The notes beneath the pieces are model-generated. The model had not been told where the DNA came from and did no database searches. It saw nothing but the letters and a program-made list of their open reading frames with translations. From assembly GCF_040054535.1 (NCBI RefSeq), contig NC_090791.1, positions 15,551,327 to 15,615,326 of the forward strand: a stretch of 64,000 nt of DNA. Reading direction: 5' to 3'. Source of the stretch: Antennarius striatus. Lineage: Eukaryota; Chordata; Actinopteri; Lophiiformes; Antennariidae. A program made the translations under genes and the position numbers. Numbering within the stretch: position 1 is the stretch's first letter; the number at the start of each line of letters is the position of its first letter. Positions 15,801-31,936 of the stretch are shown here, one piece after another.

Positions 15801-16279
15801 ACCAGTTGTATTATGTATTTTTTTTATTTTATTTTCTATACAATTGTGATCCCCAAAGGGTTCTGTAGTGTGTATTTTACTCATTTATTAGTGTAACTCA
15901 TTTGGATTTCATACACAACGTATTAAATGAAACGTATAATAAATCATAATAATTAATCTCTACGGGTAAGAAAAAAACTCACATTGATCCAAACGGAAAA
16001 AAAAAAAAGTAATCACTGTTGACTGATCGATTGTTGTTTGTTACATCTACTAAATGAAGCTGTCCGTAAATGGAATCGTGTTTATGAATGCCCAGTTCTG
16101 CTGATGGGAGCCCGCAGCTCCACATCCACCGTCTCACCGCCTCCTCAGACATGAAGTCCTGCTTCAGACAACTTTGTCAAGCGAACACGGTGGAAGAATT
16201 CTCACCACCCTGACATCAAGTCTTACCACCAAAGGCAGCCAGATGATAAACTCACCCAAAGCTCTGTGCCCCAGTCCAT
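1032..16279 (-). CDS. trip10: Cdc42-interacting protein 4 (F-BAR/SH3 adaptor TRIP10)
   Basis: This gene encodes an adaptor that bends membranes and links Cdc42 to actin assembly and endocytosis (family knowledge). I place 15 coding exons, in gene order: 16256-16279, 11000-11115, 10409-10465, 9821-9968, 9256-9318, 8833-8937, 8625-8753, 8085-8231, 7765-7953, 4962-5126, 3592-3701, 3210-3342, 2709-2794, 2491-2624, 1032-1183. Phases join cleanly to about 585 aa, close to human CIP4 (about 600). The start MDWGTELW is the family N terminus. The F-BAR domain covers about residues 1-265 ([31 protein letters not shown]). The HR1/Cdc42-binding coiled coil is at about 385-470 ([17 protein letters not shown]). 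The SH3 domain is at about 523-583 ([21 protein letters not shown]). The [15 protein letters not shown] and SH3 C-terminal sequences fit TRIP10 better than FNBP1 or FNBP1L. Whether it is the a or b fish paralogue is unknown. Extra alternative exons between 5.2 and 7.7 kb are possible. Confidence 0.93.
1450..2060 (-). mobile_element. Degenerate Tc1/mariner-like DNA transposon remnant
   Basis: This lies in the last trip10 intron. On the minus strand, around 1815-1865, a decayed reading resembles the GGGSxMLWGCF block of Tc1-type transposases (GGCTCG-ATGATGCTCTGGTGCTGATTT-like). A vestige of the preceding SDETK-xxFFG region appears near 1920-1960 (ccaaaaagtttgatttc on plus). No frame stays open for any useful length, so it is a fossil. 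The family assignment rests on these short similarities only, and the ends are not defined. Confidence 0.4.
4495..4512. promoter_or_regulatory. CTCF-like motif in trip10 intron
   Basis: The sequence caccaccaggtggccacc matches the core of the CTCF consensus (CCACCAGGKGGC). It is nearly palindromic, so orientation is unclear. It was found by consensus only, and occupancy is unknown. Confidence 0.3.
5496..5836. mobile_element. Short non-autonomous DNA transposon (Tigger/pogo-like MITE)
   Basis: The 341-bp element has imperfect terminal inverted repeats. The left end is CAGGGATTCCCCGACTTACG. The right end, reverse complemented, is CAGGTGCTCCCCAAGATACG. Both ends are flanked by TA (5494-5495 and 5837-5838), the target duplication expected for Tc1/mariner/Tigger elements. 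CAG termini and a 'cgacttacgaaca' subterminal block are typical of Tigger/pogo-related elements. It has no transposase open frame, so it is a passive deletion derivative. It sits in the trip10 intron between coding exons 9 and 10. Confidence 0.65.
6735..6811. repeat. (CA)n microsatellite
   Basis: About 38 perfect CA units lie in a trip10 intron. The apparent Thr-His and Val-Cys reading frames across it are repeat artefacts. Confidence 0.97.
11116..16255 (-). other. trip10: Large first intron of trip10
   Basis: This 5.1-kb intron lies between the exon encoding MDWGTELW and the exon beginning [11 protein letters not shown]. Apart from the DNA element at about 12.53-12.79 kb I see only AT-rich unique sequence and short homopolymer runs. 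Scattered frames of 60-110 codons have neither splice structure nor recognisable domains. Long first introns often carry enhancers, but none can be named from the sequence. Confidence 0.7.
12530..12790. mobile_element. 'ataaggcgcac' DNA transposon end/MITE
   Basis: A 10-12 bp phrase, ataaggcgcactgga(t/c)tat, recurs several times in diverged form (about 12543, 12561, 12640, 12690, 12708). The segment closes with the inverse phrase gtgcgccttag at 12750-12760. This internally repetitive array is a widespread vertebrate element that I associate with pogo/Tigger-type terminal repeats. No coding capacity remains, and the ends are approximate. Confidence 0.5.
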
Positions 16280-16439
16280 GTTCAGCTTGTTGGCCAAACT
16301 CTCTCTCTATCCTGAATACAAAGAACTCTTCCAAAGTTATTCCAGCAGCTTGGAAGACGGTCCAAGTCCGTGGAAATTCCGCGGCGATCAATCAAGTCGT
16401 AAGTAATCCGGTTCTTCCTCCTTCAAAAAATGATATAAA

Positions 16440-16640
16440 GTGGTGTCATAATTGGTAAATTCATTAAGGCTGGCGGCCGCTAGCCCAGTTTACCCAAATA
16501 TTTTTCATAGGAAAGGAAAGAGGGATGAACTCGCATTCGCGTCACTCCCAAATCCTAAACCTTAAAGGGGCCGCGCCTCGACGCGCTCCGAGCGGCCGGA
16601 GCGCTGGTTCCGGTCCGCACCTTCCACCCGTGTCCTTCTT
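16440..16640 (-). promoter_or_regulatory. trip10: CpG-dense probable trip10 promoter/5' UTR
   Basis: This is the most CpG- and GC-rich stretch nearby (ggcggccgctagcc, ggggccgcgcctcgacgcgc, gagcggccggagcgc). It lies 160-360 bp upstream of the trip10 start codon at 16277-16279, in otherwise AT-rich DNA. It fits an unmethylated CpG-island promoter. I see no clear TATA box, and the transcription start is not resolved. Confidence 0.5.
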
Positions 16641-17382
16641 TATCTTGGGTTCAACGCGCCCTTCAGCAAAAGCACCCAGCTCTGAGTCATGTAATAAAAG
16701 AATCTAGCTGGTCATAATTAACACACACCAACTGATAATGACGGACAGAACACATATTCATGTTCAAACTGACTCAGTAAAAAGATGGAGAAAGAGAGCC
16801 TCCGTCCGGGTTTCTGTCTAAATTCAGTTTACTGTCTCCCGTGGAAGATTTAACTGGTTTTATTTCAATCTCAGATTTAATTTCCAAATGACCAAAAAAA
16901 AATAAAAACAAAAACATGCGGTTACATTTTCATATGTTGTCCAGGGTGCGCATGCGCAAATACGAACCAGCGATCCCACAAACCCGCAAACTAGGGACTG
17001 AAATCGGTATTATAAAAGACAGGATAATAGGTACATTCAACTAAAAATGTGTAAAGTCAAATTTTAAAAAACAACAACACCTGGTTTAGATACATAGCAA
17101 ATGATTACATGCATTTGTTGTTGAGAACTGTACAATTGTGGAGGCAACAAGCTTAGTTGAGCGTATGTCAAGTAATAGATGATTTCAGAATTAAAACTCA
17201 TTAATACAGACCACAGTTTAACATAATTAAGAGTAAAAAAAAATTTTTTTAAAAACAATTTGAGATCATAAATACAAATACATAATACATCTGAGTTATC
17301 AGTAGCACAGGTAATAATAATGCAACACACACACGTCTGTAAAACTAAATGTGGAGATCATACCAGGTATGTTTCGCTTCAT
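16641..17382. other. Intergenic spacer between ICAM-like gene 3' end and trip10 promoter
   Basis: This spacer is AT-rich and has no supported gene. On the minus strand tttatt at 17383-17388 supplies an AATAAA polyadenylation signal just downstream of the ICAM-like stop codon (17396-17398), so the ICAM-like 3' UTR is probably very short and ends in this spacer. Confidence 0.5.
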
Positions 17383-17395
17383 TTTATTTTCTTTT

Positions 17396-22871
<5,476 letters not shown>

Positions 22872-23418
22872 GGCACTCAAGTGGAAGTCCAGAGGATGTC
22901 AGCACCAAATGAGATGAATCCTGGCTCAGAGGGTGGTGAGCTCTGACAACAATGATGAAGAGTTGCTGTACTTTTACAAATTTACTAAACTGAGAAAAAA
23001 ACAATTGAGTGTGAAACAGGAAATCCAACACCCTAGGGGACAGGAAACTGCCTGTGATATGGCACAACAGTTTATGGAGAAACCATAGATTGTATATTAA
23101 ACTCTTCTGCTTTCACTGTTTGTTGGGGCATTCATCATGTTTTTTTATAAAAGCATTTTATGGAAACATACAGGGGCCAATGTGGTGCAGTGTAATTTTA
23201 AGGTAAATTATAAATTAGGAAACAATAAAGGTCATGAATTACAACCTTGGACACAAAGGTTAGTGTGTTTGTCTTGGTTTAATGATTTGTTAATAGTCTA
23301 CACAAACATCAATGACACATTTCCATTTATAAAGGCACACTGGCTCAGCACTTCACCATGGTAACAGTGGAACATGTTATTAGTCCTCCAGTGCCATCTA
23401 CATCAGTTCATCATTATT
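22872..23418 (-). promoter_or_regulatory. Upstream region of the ICAM-like gene
   Basis: This non-coding spacer lies between the ICAM-like start codon and the angptl6 3' end. It includes the short 5' UTR and presumed promoter. Two ETS-type GGAA sites are visible (acaggaaat near 23016, acaggaaac near 23041), which would suit a leukocyte or endothelial gene. No TATA box or NF-kB site is convincing. Assignment as promoter is by position only. Confidence 0.3.
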
Positions 23419-23424
23419 TTTATT
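23419..23424 (-). terminator. angptl6: angptl6 polyadenylation signal
   Basis: tttatt on plus is AATAAA on minus, only about 22 bases after the stop codon at 23446-23448. If used, the angptl6 3' UTR is unusually short (about 40-50 nt). Confidence 0.45.
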
Positions 23425-23445
23425 CCCCCCTTGTCCATAATGTGA

Positions 23446-26400
23446 CTATGTGGGCTTGATCATCATGGAAACCCGTTTGAGAGAGTAGGACCCTCCGTGA
23501 AACTCGGCCCAGTAGACTCCATCCTGGTAGCGGCTGCGATAGTGTCCGCCCCGATACCACACACCATTCAGATTGGAGTGGGCACACATGTGATACCACC
23601 AGCCTCCTTTCTGGTAATGGGCACAGTTCCCTGGCAATACAATAAAAGACAGACAGTCACTAACAGTAAAAGTATAACTACCAACACAGTTGACAAGCAG
23701 AAATGGGGGAGGGCAGACCTGGGTAGCCGTCTTTGTCGCGGTCCAGAGTGGTGAAGGCCTTGTTGCTGTGCCATGACAGCGAGTCACCTGCGTTCCCCTG
23801 GTATTGTCCTAAGCGCAGTCTGTACCAATCGCTCTCTGGTTCCACATGGAAGCTATCGTACTCAGCAAACACATGTCGGCCCTGCCAGTCTTCCATAGCC
23901 ACCCTTAGCTTATACTGAGCCTGCTTTGTCATCCAGTAGAGGTGTTCCAGGCCCAGCCAATACTCTCCATCCAGGTTCCCGAAGCCTTGCTGTAACATAA
24001 CAGCATAGTGATTAAATTAAAGACAAAGCACAAGAATGTGTCGATTATTTCTGTTAAGTTTGATACTTTTGAACCCGACTAGCATCATCGCTGCTAGTTT
24101 GCTCTATTAACAGCTACAAGATTGACAGGAAAATTTAAAGCAAGGTGAATCCCAGAGGGCGAACAGTGTCGTACTATAGTTAGACTTTGACTATCAGTTG
24201 GCTGTCAATTAAAATATTCAACAATTATTGAATAGTTGGAAGAAATTAGAGTCCCCTCAGATAAAATGTCATGACATTGGTGATCCTTTGACTTTTCTTC
24301 TGGTGTCATTATCACACAGATATTTGCTAAACCTCAGTACTTTACCGTTGTCAGTGCGAGCAAGTTTGCATGATTGCATGCTGACATTAGCATGTAGTTC
24401 CATGGTTACGTGATATAGCATAGCAGGGCTTTAACCTCAGTCTGGAATTACCTTATACTGCTCCCAGGTCCTGAAGAAGTTGACAGACCCATCTTGTCTC
24501 CTTTGGATGACCGTCCATCCTCCCAGAGAGTGACTCTGATCACACCAGGCCTGCAGGAGGCGGTTGGTGTTCTGTGGGCGGAGGAGATAGATCCCACTGG
24601 TGGTCTCGCCCGATTGGAGCACATGCTGGCAGTCCCGCCAAGGCCCTGAGTTAGCAAAAGCAATATGCAGACACACTACATAAACATTTTGACATTCCTT
24701 ACTTAAGGATTTAATGCTACGTCACTGCTGAGGATGATATCAGAACGGAGAGCTCTGAGATGCAGGCACCTATGATTTCCTGAAGGAGTTCATCAAGACA
24801 GGATAGAGCTTATTAGCCAGTAATAAATTCAATTAAAAATGGATTCAGTAGTTTCTGCTGCCTTCTCTCAGATTTCAACCCAGTAATGGCAGTTTTGGAA
24901 AACACAAAATAGTGTTGGTAAAAAAGGCTTTTGTAATTGTTTGTTTTAGTGTCATGAAAATCACAGATTCGAAACAAGCCTAGCTTGTCTGTTTGTCTTT
25001 TCGGAGCCGAGGGATTTTTCCTGACACATGCTCAGTGTCTCGTATTCAGTGATAGGATAACCAAAGGAATCTGCACAGAGAAAAGCTAAAGCGATAACCC
25101 CCTAACGCTGACCCCCTGACCAACGTCTGCAGTCCACAGTCACACACCGTCATATATTCACACCAGCATGGTTACACTCTTGTCACTGTGTTAAAAGAAG
25201 GTCTTGACTCTCTCAAAAAGAGGAGTCACTTTAGTTGTTGACACTTTGAAACGACTGCACAACTCCTGTAATTTGTCATTTCATACATTCCTGTTGTGCA
25301 ACTCCGCAGAAGCCGTGTGATCTGCGGCCGCTGACAAATGCAGTGTGTCATAAAGGCTGTCTCGGCTGTTTGGATTAGAGCTGCTAGCTGTTTCTGACAT
25401 TGTTTAGGCATTCCCATAGAGATAGGACTCCTACCGGGAGGTCAGTGACTCCCTCAGTTTCTGCTTATCTAGGAGGCTAAATAACTCCAAGGTTGAAATG
25501 CTTAAAGACACACTTTTAAGTCTGATCGTGTTCCTCTGGTATACAACATACTTTCTGGTGATGTACCTGGAGTCTTTGTGATGGGGAAGCTAATGAAAGG
25601 AGGGTCCGTCGGAGAGCTGGCTGTAGTGGAGGGGAGGGACGGAACCATTTTGTCCTGCTGTTGCAGGGAAGCACTTTGGTCTCTTTGAAAGTCATTGCTC
25701 ACTTCTTTGACTTCGGAGCTGTTTAGATGCATATGAGGCCGTTTTTTTGGTGGTTCAGTCGTCACCTGCCCAAGACAACACACACACACAAAAATGACAC
25801 ACAAGTCTCACTTCAAGTGTAAACAAAACTTTGTTCCCCTACCAGAGAGGACTGGGCAGTGTCTTTGCACTGGCACTGCTTCTCCAGCCGAGCGATAAGT
25901 TGATTCTGGGAGCTCATGATGGAAGTGAGGGCTCCATATTTCTTCTCCAGTTCCCTGAAGTTGCTAGAAACCTGCAATGCCTGAGATGTTCCACAACCCC
26001 CAGCAAGAACACAAAGATGAGCTCTACAATTATGAAAAGCTTTTGTGGTGCTTTGAAACCAAAAAATTGCTGTGCTCACCTGTGTAGTAGCATTCAACAG
26101 GAGGTTCTCCACCCTCCGTTGCTCCAATGCCTGGTCTTTCTTGTGTATAACTTCACGCAGCAGCTGGGCGTACAGCTGAGCAATACGAGAATTCATGCTG
26201 TTGCTTTCTTTGCGCAGGGCTGTTACCTCCCCGGCAAGGGTTCCCTCCTTCTCCAGTTGGGCTTGGAGCTTCTCCATCTGCTCCTGCTGCCGGAGGAGGT
26301 CCGCTCGCAGTGCCGCCACCTCGGAGAGGTTGGTAGAAGTAGCCTGTGTGTTCAAACACAGCGCTCCTGTCAGTTTTTGCTGTGGGACAATGAAGGTGTA

Positions 26401-26544
26401 AGAACAACGGCTTCCTTTGGAGTCTGCAGATCTTGATGAACGCTTCTGAACACTCTCCCCACGAGACTCGTCCTGTCCTACTCGTGTCGCTTGTGTCGCA
26501 TCAAAACAGAGTATCAAGAAAAGAGTCAGACCTATTTTCAGCAT
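23446..26544 (-). CDS. angptl6: Angiopoietin-like protein 6 (secreted, fibrinogen-like)
   Basis: This is a secreted orphan-type angiopoietin-like factor, linked in mammals to angiogenesis and metabolism (family knowledge). Coding exons in gene order: 26080-26544 (the exon itself starts at 26549), 25843-25971, 25567-25765, 24452-24645, 23719-23989, 23446-23630. Phases join to 480 aa, against about 470 for human ANGPTL6. The leader is MLKIGLTLFLILCFDATQA. It is followed by CSYTFIVPQQKLTGALC, which matches ANGPTL6, then a coiled coil at about residues 60-200 (LRKESNSMNSRIAQLYAQLL) and a Ser/Thr/Pro-rich linker. The fibrinogen-like domain begins GPWRDC near residue 265 and contains GGWTVIQRRQDGSVNFF, GEYWLGLE, RDKDGYPGNCAHY and HYRSRYQDGVYWAEF. 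ANGPTL2 is the nearest alternative. The N-terminal motif and RLRLGQYQGNAGDSLSWH favour ANGPTL6. An ICAM neighbour also fits the human ANGPTL6 locus. Confidence 0.92.
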
Positions 26545-26563
26545 CTTCCCTGGAAGCAGAACA

Positions 26564-26586
26564 GAAGAAGAAGAAGAAGAAGAAGA
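26564..26586. repeat. (GAA)n microsatellite forming an acceptor pyrimidine tract
   Basis: On the minus strand this is (TTC)n directly upstream of the acceptor TTCTGCTTCCAG of the first coding angptl6 exon. A simple repeat therefore supplies most of the polypyrimidine tract. Confidence 0.8.
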
Positions 26587-27098
26587 CACAATCAGAAACA
26601 CCACAGTAAAAACAATACAGAATTACTTTTGACTCAACTCATCATCACTACATGTTCACCAGATGCTTCCTTTCTAAGAAAAGGTGCACACTTCTCACTC
26701 TGGCTGAATTTATTAGCAGGTAAACAATGAGGGGCCAACAGTCAACATCAACCAGCCAGAGTCAACACACCTCCATCTCACGGCCAACTGAAGCGTCAAC
26801 TCCACATCCAACCACAACAACCACAGTCAACACCATAAACACATGAATCCAAAGAGACACACACATCTCCTATGTCTTTCTTGCAGGGAAACGTTATCGG
26901 TATCAGTGTCCGCACTTCGCACAAGCTGTGTTTTTCTGAATTTAAAAAAAAAACAGTCTAAACTGATTAACTATGTGTTGTCTCAAGTGAGTAAATGATT
27001 AATTTGGGATCATGCAACATGATGTAAAATAAATGCAAATGCATTTCTCTTCATACTAAAGTGTACCATAGTAACTCAACCTGAGACACAAAACCTAC

Positions 27099-27175
27099 CG
27101 TTGCAGCTGAAAACAGTTCAGGATGCCTCTGTTCTGCTCCACGCTGCAGCTGCAGCGACCACAATGCACAGATGT
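27099..27175 (-). promoter_or_regulatory. angptl6: Probable non-coding first exon and promoter of angptl6
   Basis: On the minus strand a donor-like CAACG|GTAGG occurs at 27099/27098, preceded by a GC-richer stretch with cgctgcagctgcagcg (about 27140-27160). The coding exon at 26549 begins with a true acceptor just 5 nt upstream of the ATG, so an upstream non-coding exon must exist, and this is the best candidate. The transcription start is not determined. Confidence 0.4.
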
Positions 27176-27574
27176 AAAAAATTATTAACACCTTTGAGAA
27201 TCACATGTTCCAGGATAATAAAAGGAGCTTGGCTTATTCCACTTCCTCCAAATCAACTTGCTGATTGACCTTGATAAAAACAAAACAGAAGACGCCCGGG
27301 TTTTGTTTTTTTTGTTTTGTTTTGTTTTTTGTCAGCAGATGAACTGCCTCTCTCTTCTTCTCTTGATGGTCTGCCTCAGGATGTCTGAAGGAGACATCTA
27401 ATTACAATCTATTCAAATGACGCCACCTCCCATTATTTGTTTCTGTGGGGGTCTGAGAGCTATGCGCAGGAATCCTGGGACGTCTCCTCCCTCAGGCCTC
27501 AAACGACTATCCTGCCACAGTCTCAACCCACAAAGGAGCTGAACTAATATGGTGTTCACAACAGAAGTTTGAAC

Positions 27575-27740
27575 AGCATTGGGCCACAACTAATATTTTT
27601 ATTATTGATTAATATTTTTATAATTTCTTTAAATTCACTAATTAATAATTTTGTTAAAATCTTTTAAAGGATACTCATTCTTTTCTTGAACAGTGCCCTT
27701 TTCACGAAACAGCAACTACTTAGATTTTTAGCACTGAAAA
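27575..27740. repeat. AT-rich dispersed repeat of the 'ctaat...gattaat' type
   Basis: The run 'cacaactaatatttttattattgattaatatttttataattt' resembles a very common teleost repeat ('gctgcaactaacgattatt...atcgattaat'). A shorter relative is at about 9,700-9,770 (gagctgcaacaattggccgattgatcgat). Both are diverged, and their boundaries are approximate. Confidence 0.4.
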
Positions 27741-28455
27741 TCATTAAAAAACTACTAAACTAAACACGGGTTACATTTCTGGTGAATGAATTAATTAGTT
27801 GTGTCAGCTTTGTTTTCATTACCTCATTTAAGAATCTTCTGTTTGATATTGTTGTGAGTTGGCTGCCCAAGTTTTATTGTTCTAGTGGCCACACTAAATC
27901 TGGAACATGAAAGGAGGATGAGGGTGTATTACTGAAAGAGTGATGGACCTGTAAAAGATCCTTGAAGGAAGTGTGGGTGCCACACCTAAAATTACACTCC
28001 TCCTTGTGGTTTCACAGAAACTGGCAGTGTTCCTCGAGTTTTCTAACAAATGTTGTCTCTCTGTGACAAAAATCAGCTACTTCTGTCTCTTATGAACTTG
28101 ACAGCATAGTTTTTAGTTTTTTCATGTTGTTATTGAAAGTGCTGCCGTTTAAATAATTTTATCGTGTTGAAGGATAGGTCTTGTAGAAACATTGCGTGAG
28201 ACTGTAAAATTAAGAGTTACATGTGTTTTATTTGACATAGCCGCGCTGTAGATACAAATAAAAGATGAACAGATGTGTTTTACATTATTGTGACAAAAAA
28301 TAAAATAAAAATAAAACTAGATTAGTAGCAGATGAAAGGAGAAACACCAAACTCCACCGTCGTTAGCTAAAAAAATATTTTTCACATTGTGATTTAGTTA
28401 TTTGTGATCAGTTATTAATTTTGAGAGATCACAAAATTAATAAGTGATAACATAC

Positions 28456-28578
28456 CCTAATGATTGCAACATGGGCGTTGTAATAATCGGAGTTTGCGTA
28501 TTCCAGTAGGTGGCTGGGGATGAGCGTGGGCCGGAATTTCACTGGGTTTTGCTTCCCTCCAGTGGCGATAATTAGAAA
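28456..28578 (-). other. Unassigned exon-like island (41 codons)
   Basis: On the minus strand the sequence has an acceptor-like GTGCAG (28579-28584), an uninterrupted 123-nt frame of exactly 41 codons, and a strong donor AGG|GTATGT at 28456/28455. The peptide includes TGGKQNPVKFRPTLIPSHL and LEYANSDYYNAHVAIIR. It is richer in G+C than its AT-rich flanks, and its codons look protein-like. I do not recognise the protein and find no partner exons with confidence. It could be one exon of a lineage-specific gene, a pseudogene fragment or chance. Confidence 0.25.
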
Positions 28579-28869
28579 CTGCACCAACAATTTGACAACG
28601 TTCGTAATAGTAAAATTAAAGCAAAGAAACACCTGCTTAAATATGTTTCTACAGTGAATCACTCTCTGCTGAACAGTAGGGCCAAAATGTGCTTAAGAAA
28701 AATGTTTCGCTGGTGTTAACAGTTCAGCATGGAAATCCACACCCATCACTCAGAAGAAAAGAGAAAGGGCATGAAAGAAGCTTTTTAAAAATATATATTT
28801 TTCACCACCTTACAATGCAATAGTTATTGACTTATGTTTTAAATTTATTGCTTAATCCACTAAGCATCC

Positions 28870-29370
28870 ATCCACTCATCCACGGTGGTGCAGTAGGTAG
28901 CGCTGTTGCTTCATAACAAGACAGTTCCGAGTTCGTGTCCCACTCTGTGAAGACTTTCCATGTTCTCTCCGTGTTAACGTGGGGTCCCTCCAGGTTGTCC
29001 AGCGTCTTCCCCCTTCCAAAGACGTGCAGTTTAGATGAATTGATCATTCCAAACGGCCCCTAGGTGTGAGTGTGTGCATGAGTGGCTGTTTGTCTTCCAT
29101 TTGGCTCCGCAGTGCAATGGCATTATGATTAGTGTCCCCCACCTCTTGCTTGCAATTGCAAGTCAGGTGGGATAGGCTCCAACAACCTGCAATGTGACCT
29201 GCAATAAGTGGAACAAGCAATAAAAAAATGAATGAATGAATGATCAGTTCTAAATTGTCTGTAGCTGTGAATGTGTTTGTCGGTGGTTGTTTGTCATTCA
29301 TGTGATCCCGACTGTAGACGAGACAATTATGGTTATCTCCTCTACAAGTAAATGGATGGATGGACTGGCA
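28870..29370 (+). repeat. Dispersed fish SINE-like element with tRNA-like head
   Basis: It starts with a tRNA-like head (gtggtgcagtaggtagcgct ... ttccgagttcgtgtccc, resembling A and B boxes), continues with 'catgttctctccgtgt' and 'gataggctcc', and ends in (aatg)n at about 29230. A second tail-like segment follows, ending in (atgg)n near 29355. This is the most complete copy of the family in the window. Confidence 0.6.
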
Positions 29371-30644
29371 TTCCAAAGATGAATTTGTGTGTCATTACAT
29401 CGGAGATACTTTTAGTATGAGTTCATACTTTAATATACATGTAGATTACATAAAGAAGTATCAAACTTTTGCTTCAGGTGATTTTTAGCTGAGAGTTCAG
29501 TCATTTGCAAAAAAACCATGAAATGCATGTACACGATAATGCAGTCAAGATTCTTTGTGGATGAACAGTTCAGTCCAGAACACTTCTCATAGTTCCAGCT
29601 TATCAAATTTGATGCTTTGTCTTTTTTCTGGTCCCTTTCATTACAGGAAAGTGGATGGAGGAGCACTGGACAGAGATGGGAAAGATCCTCAGACAGACCA
29701 TGAAGAGGACAAAGAAGGAACAGATTAAAAATTTTAATTTCTGAATTTTCTAGCTGTGTGGCTGGCTAACAGACTGGTCCCTTTGCTGGCACGAAATCAT
29801 CTTCTAAAGCCAAAAGTAGTCACTCGGGGTCTACTATTAGTGACTGCTTTTCTGGGTGTTTCATGCCTGAAGATGGAAAAAGTCATTATAGACTCATACT
29901 GAATGTCTACTATCTCATGACATGTTCTTCCTGTAATGGGTTTTTGGGTACTCAGCAAACAGAGCTCTCACACCTCCTTGTCTTAACAGAAGGGAAGCCT
30001 TCAAAGCCCTGACTATTTGGAAAGAGAAACAAAACGGAGAAAAACACCACCTACCTCACACACATTCATATGTAGGGAATACATAACACCACCACACATA
30101 TCGGTTCATTCCCTCACTCTGTCATTGACCTTCGCCCTCTAATATTGCCCATTTCTCTCATATCACTCAACATTACAGTATTCATCTTTTTGCTATGCAT
30201 TAAGCGTTCCATGTCACATATTTCATCTATGATTTGCTGCCATTCGTCCTATGTGGATGGTACTGTCTTACACCATCTCCCTCTAAAGGCTGTTGTGCAA
30301 TTTCCAGTCATATTCATGGCCCGACATCCTTACTAACATGGGTGTGTCACACTAAGTATTGGTTTGGTTTGTAATATTACACTGTTCCGAGAGTGTTCTC
30401 TCCATGTATGAGAAGGTGTTGTAGACTGTTGTGTTTTCCAGATACACAGCCCTTCATCTTCACACACCAGCAAGGGTCTTGCTGATGTGTGAATGTATGT
30501 GATTGTTCCGTTGGTGGTTGGAGAGGGCGTTGGTGCGGATTGGCCGCCACATTTCTGCCACCATCACCAAGTACTATTGAGGAGTGAATGAATAATGGAT
30601 CCAATGTAAAAGCGACTTTGGGTGTCTTGAAAAGATATAAATCT

Positions 30645-30645
30645 A

Positions 30646-30726
<81 letters not shown>
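30645..30726. repeat. (ATT)n microsatellite
   Basis: About 27 ATT units precede a short (CCGT)n run at about 30787-30808. The neighbouring phrase 'atatcttcgcaaccattgcagg' looks like part of another dispersed fish repeat. Confidence 0.95.
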
Positions 30727-30728
<2 letters not shown>

Positions 30729-31350
30729 CCTGCTTCAAAGCGGTGATGTTTTGTGATTGTCAGTGTTCGTGTGTTCGTCAGATCATCCGTCCGTCCGTCC
30801 GTCCGTCCAGCAAATATCTTCGCAACCATTGCAGGTAGAAAGATTAAACAAACAAAAAAACATAACTCGGTAGCAAAGGGGATGAAAATGAAATGATGAG
30901 CTTGACCTTGAGAAAACTAGGTCAAGGTCAGATAGAAAGATGAGGGAGAAGATCAGTATAAGACCATAGGTCAAAGTTAGGGCTTTGATCTAACTATGCA
31001 CTAGCTTTGATCTATGATCTTACTCACACTGGTCTTACTCCATATGCACTAGTCTATGCACTAGTCAGGTACTACTTTTAGGGTACCCTGACATACCCTG
31101 AAAGTAGGTCAGGGTAAGTTGTGGGATGTTGCAGTTTCTGACTGCTTGTTATTATTATTATTGTTCAGTGACAAATTAATTTTTCAATAACTCAAAATTA
31201 GATTAGAAATTACTTATTACTTATTCCTGCTCATTTGAGAAACAAACATTGTTTGGTAATTGTGTGCTCCCTGGAGCAACTGCATTAAAGGCTGTATTTA
31301 TGCTTTTATTCTGAAAAAATAATTTCCGTCGTTTATGAAAATTTCGTTAT

Positions 31351-31417
31351 ACTTCCGGTTTGAGTGAAGACTGACGACGGAACAAGCGGCCCTCCAGAGA
31401 GAACAAAGGACATAAGC
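31351..31417 (+). promoter_or_regulatory. smarce1: smarce1 promoter and non-coding exon 1
   Basis: ACTTCCGG at 31351-31358 is a consensus ETS/GABPA site, typical of TATA-less housekeeping promoters. About 60 nt downstream a donor AAGC|GTGAGT occurs at 31417/31418. The next exon (31927-31990) begins after TTCCAG and carries the start codon, so 31351-31417 is the likely promoter plus untranslated first exon. Confidence 0.55.
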
Positions 31418-31936
31418 GTGAGTGTGTTTATTGTATTTCTCCCATAAGTACACATAAATGTTTTATTTGCACCATTTTGTAACTTAAATATAAAAACGAA
31501 GCAAAGTAGTACATATTTGATTATTAGCTATTTCATCCCGTAATATTGGCTCGTTAGCACCATGTGCTAGGCGGCACCAGGAGCTTGTAGTGTCGATTAG
31601 CCTAGCTGTAAACATGGTGCTACCTTTGCACATTAAGGACCCATCGGTCTCATCTTTACTCTTTTGTGTTTTTGGTTTTCTTGGTTTTTAGAAACAATGT
31701 ACACGGACGTTAGTTAGCTGCTCTTTTTCAGCGTTAATTCTTCGCCGAATTTTCTTTGTGGCGGCAGGTTTAGCTTGAAGGCCACACTGAGTATAACCAT
31801 CGTTTCAGCTCTGGTTACCAGTGCTGTCACTAACTTTGTTTTTGTCGGTGTTAATACTTCGCAAACTTCAGAGGAGGAGTGCTAATTGAGCTGATTATTT
31901 TGTGCCCCCATGTTTTATTTTTCCAGGTTAACCAGT

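Noticed and set aside
25831-26436. 201-codon plus-strand frame across angptl6
   Set aside because: It is the complement of the coiled-coil exons and runs through an intron. The minus strand is clearly the coding strand.
30377-30829. 150-codon minus-strand frame with poly-Asn
   Set aside because: Poly-Asn comes from the (ATT)n microsatellite. The flanks have no coding character.
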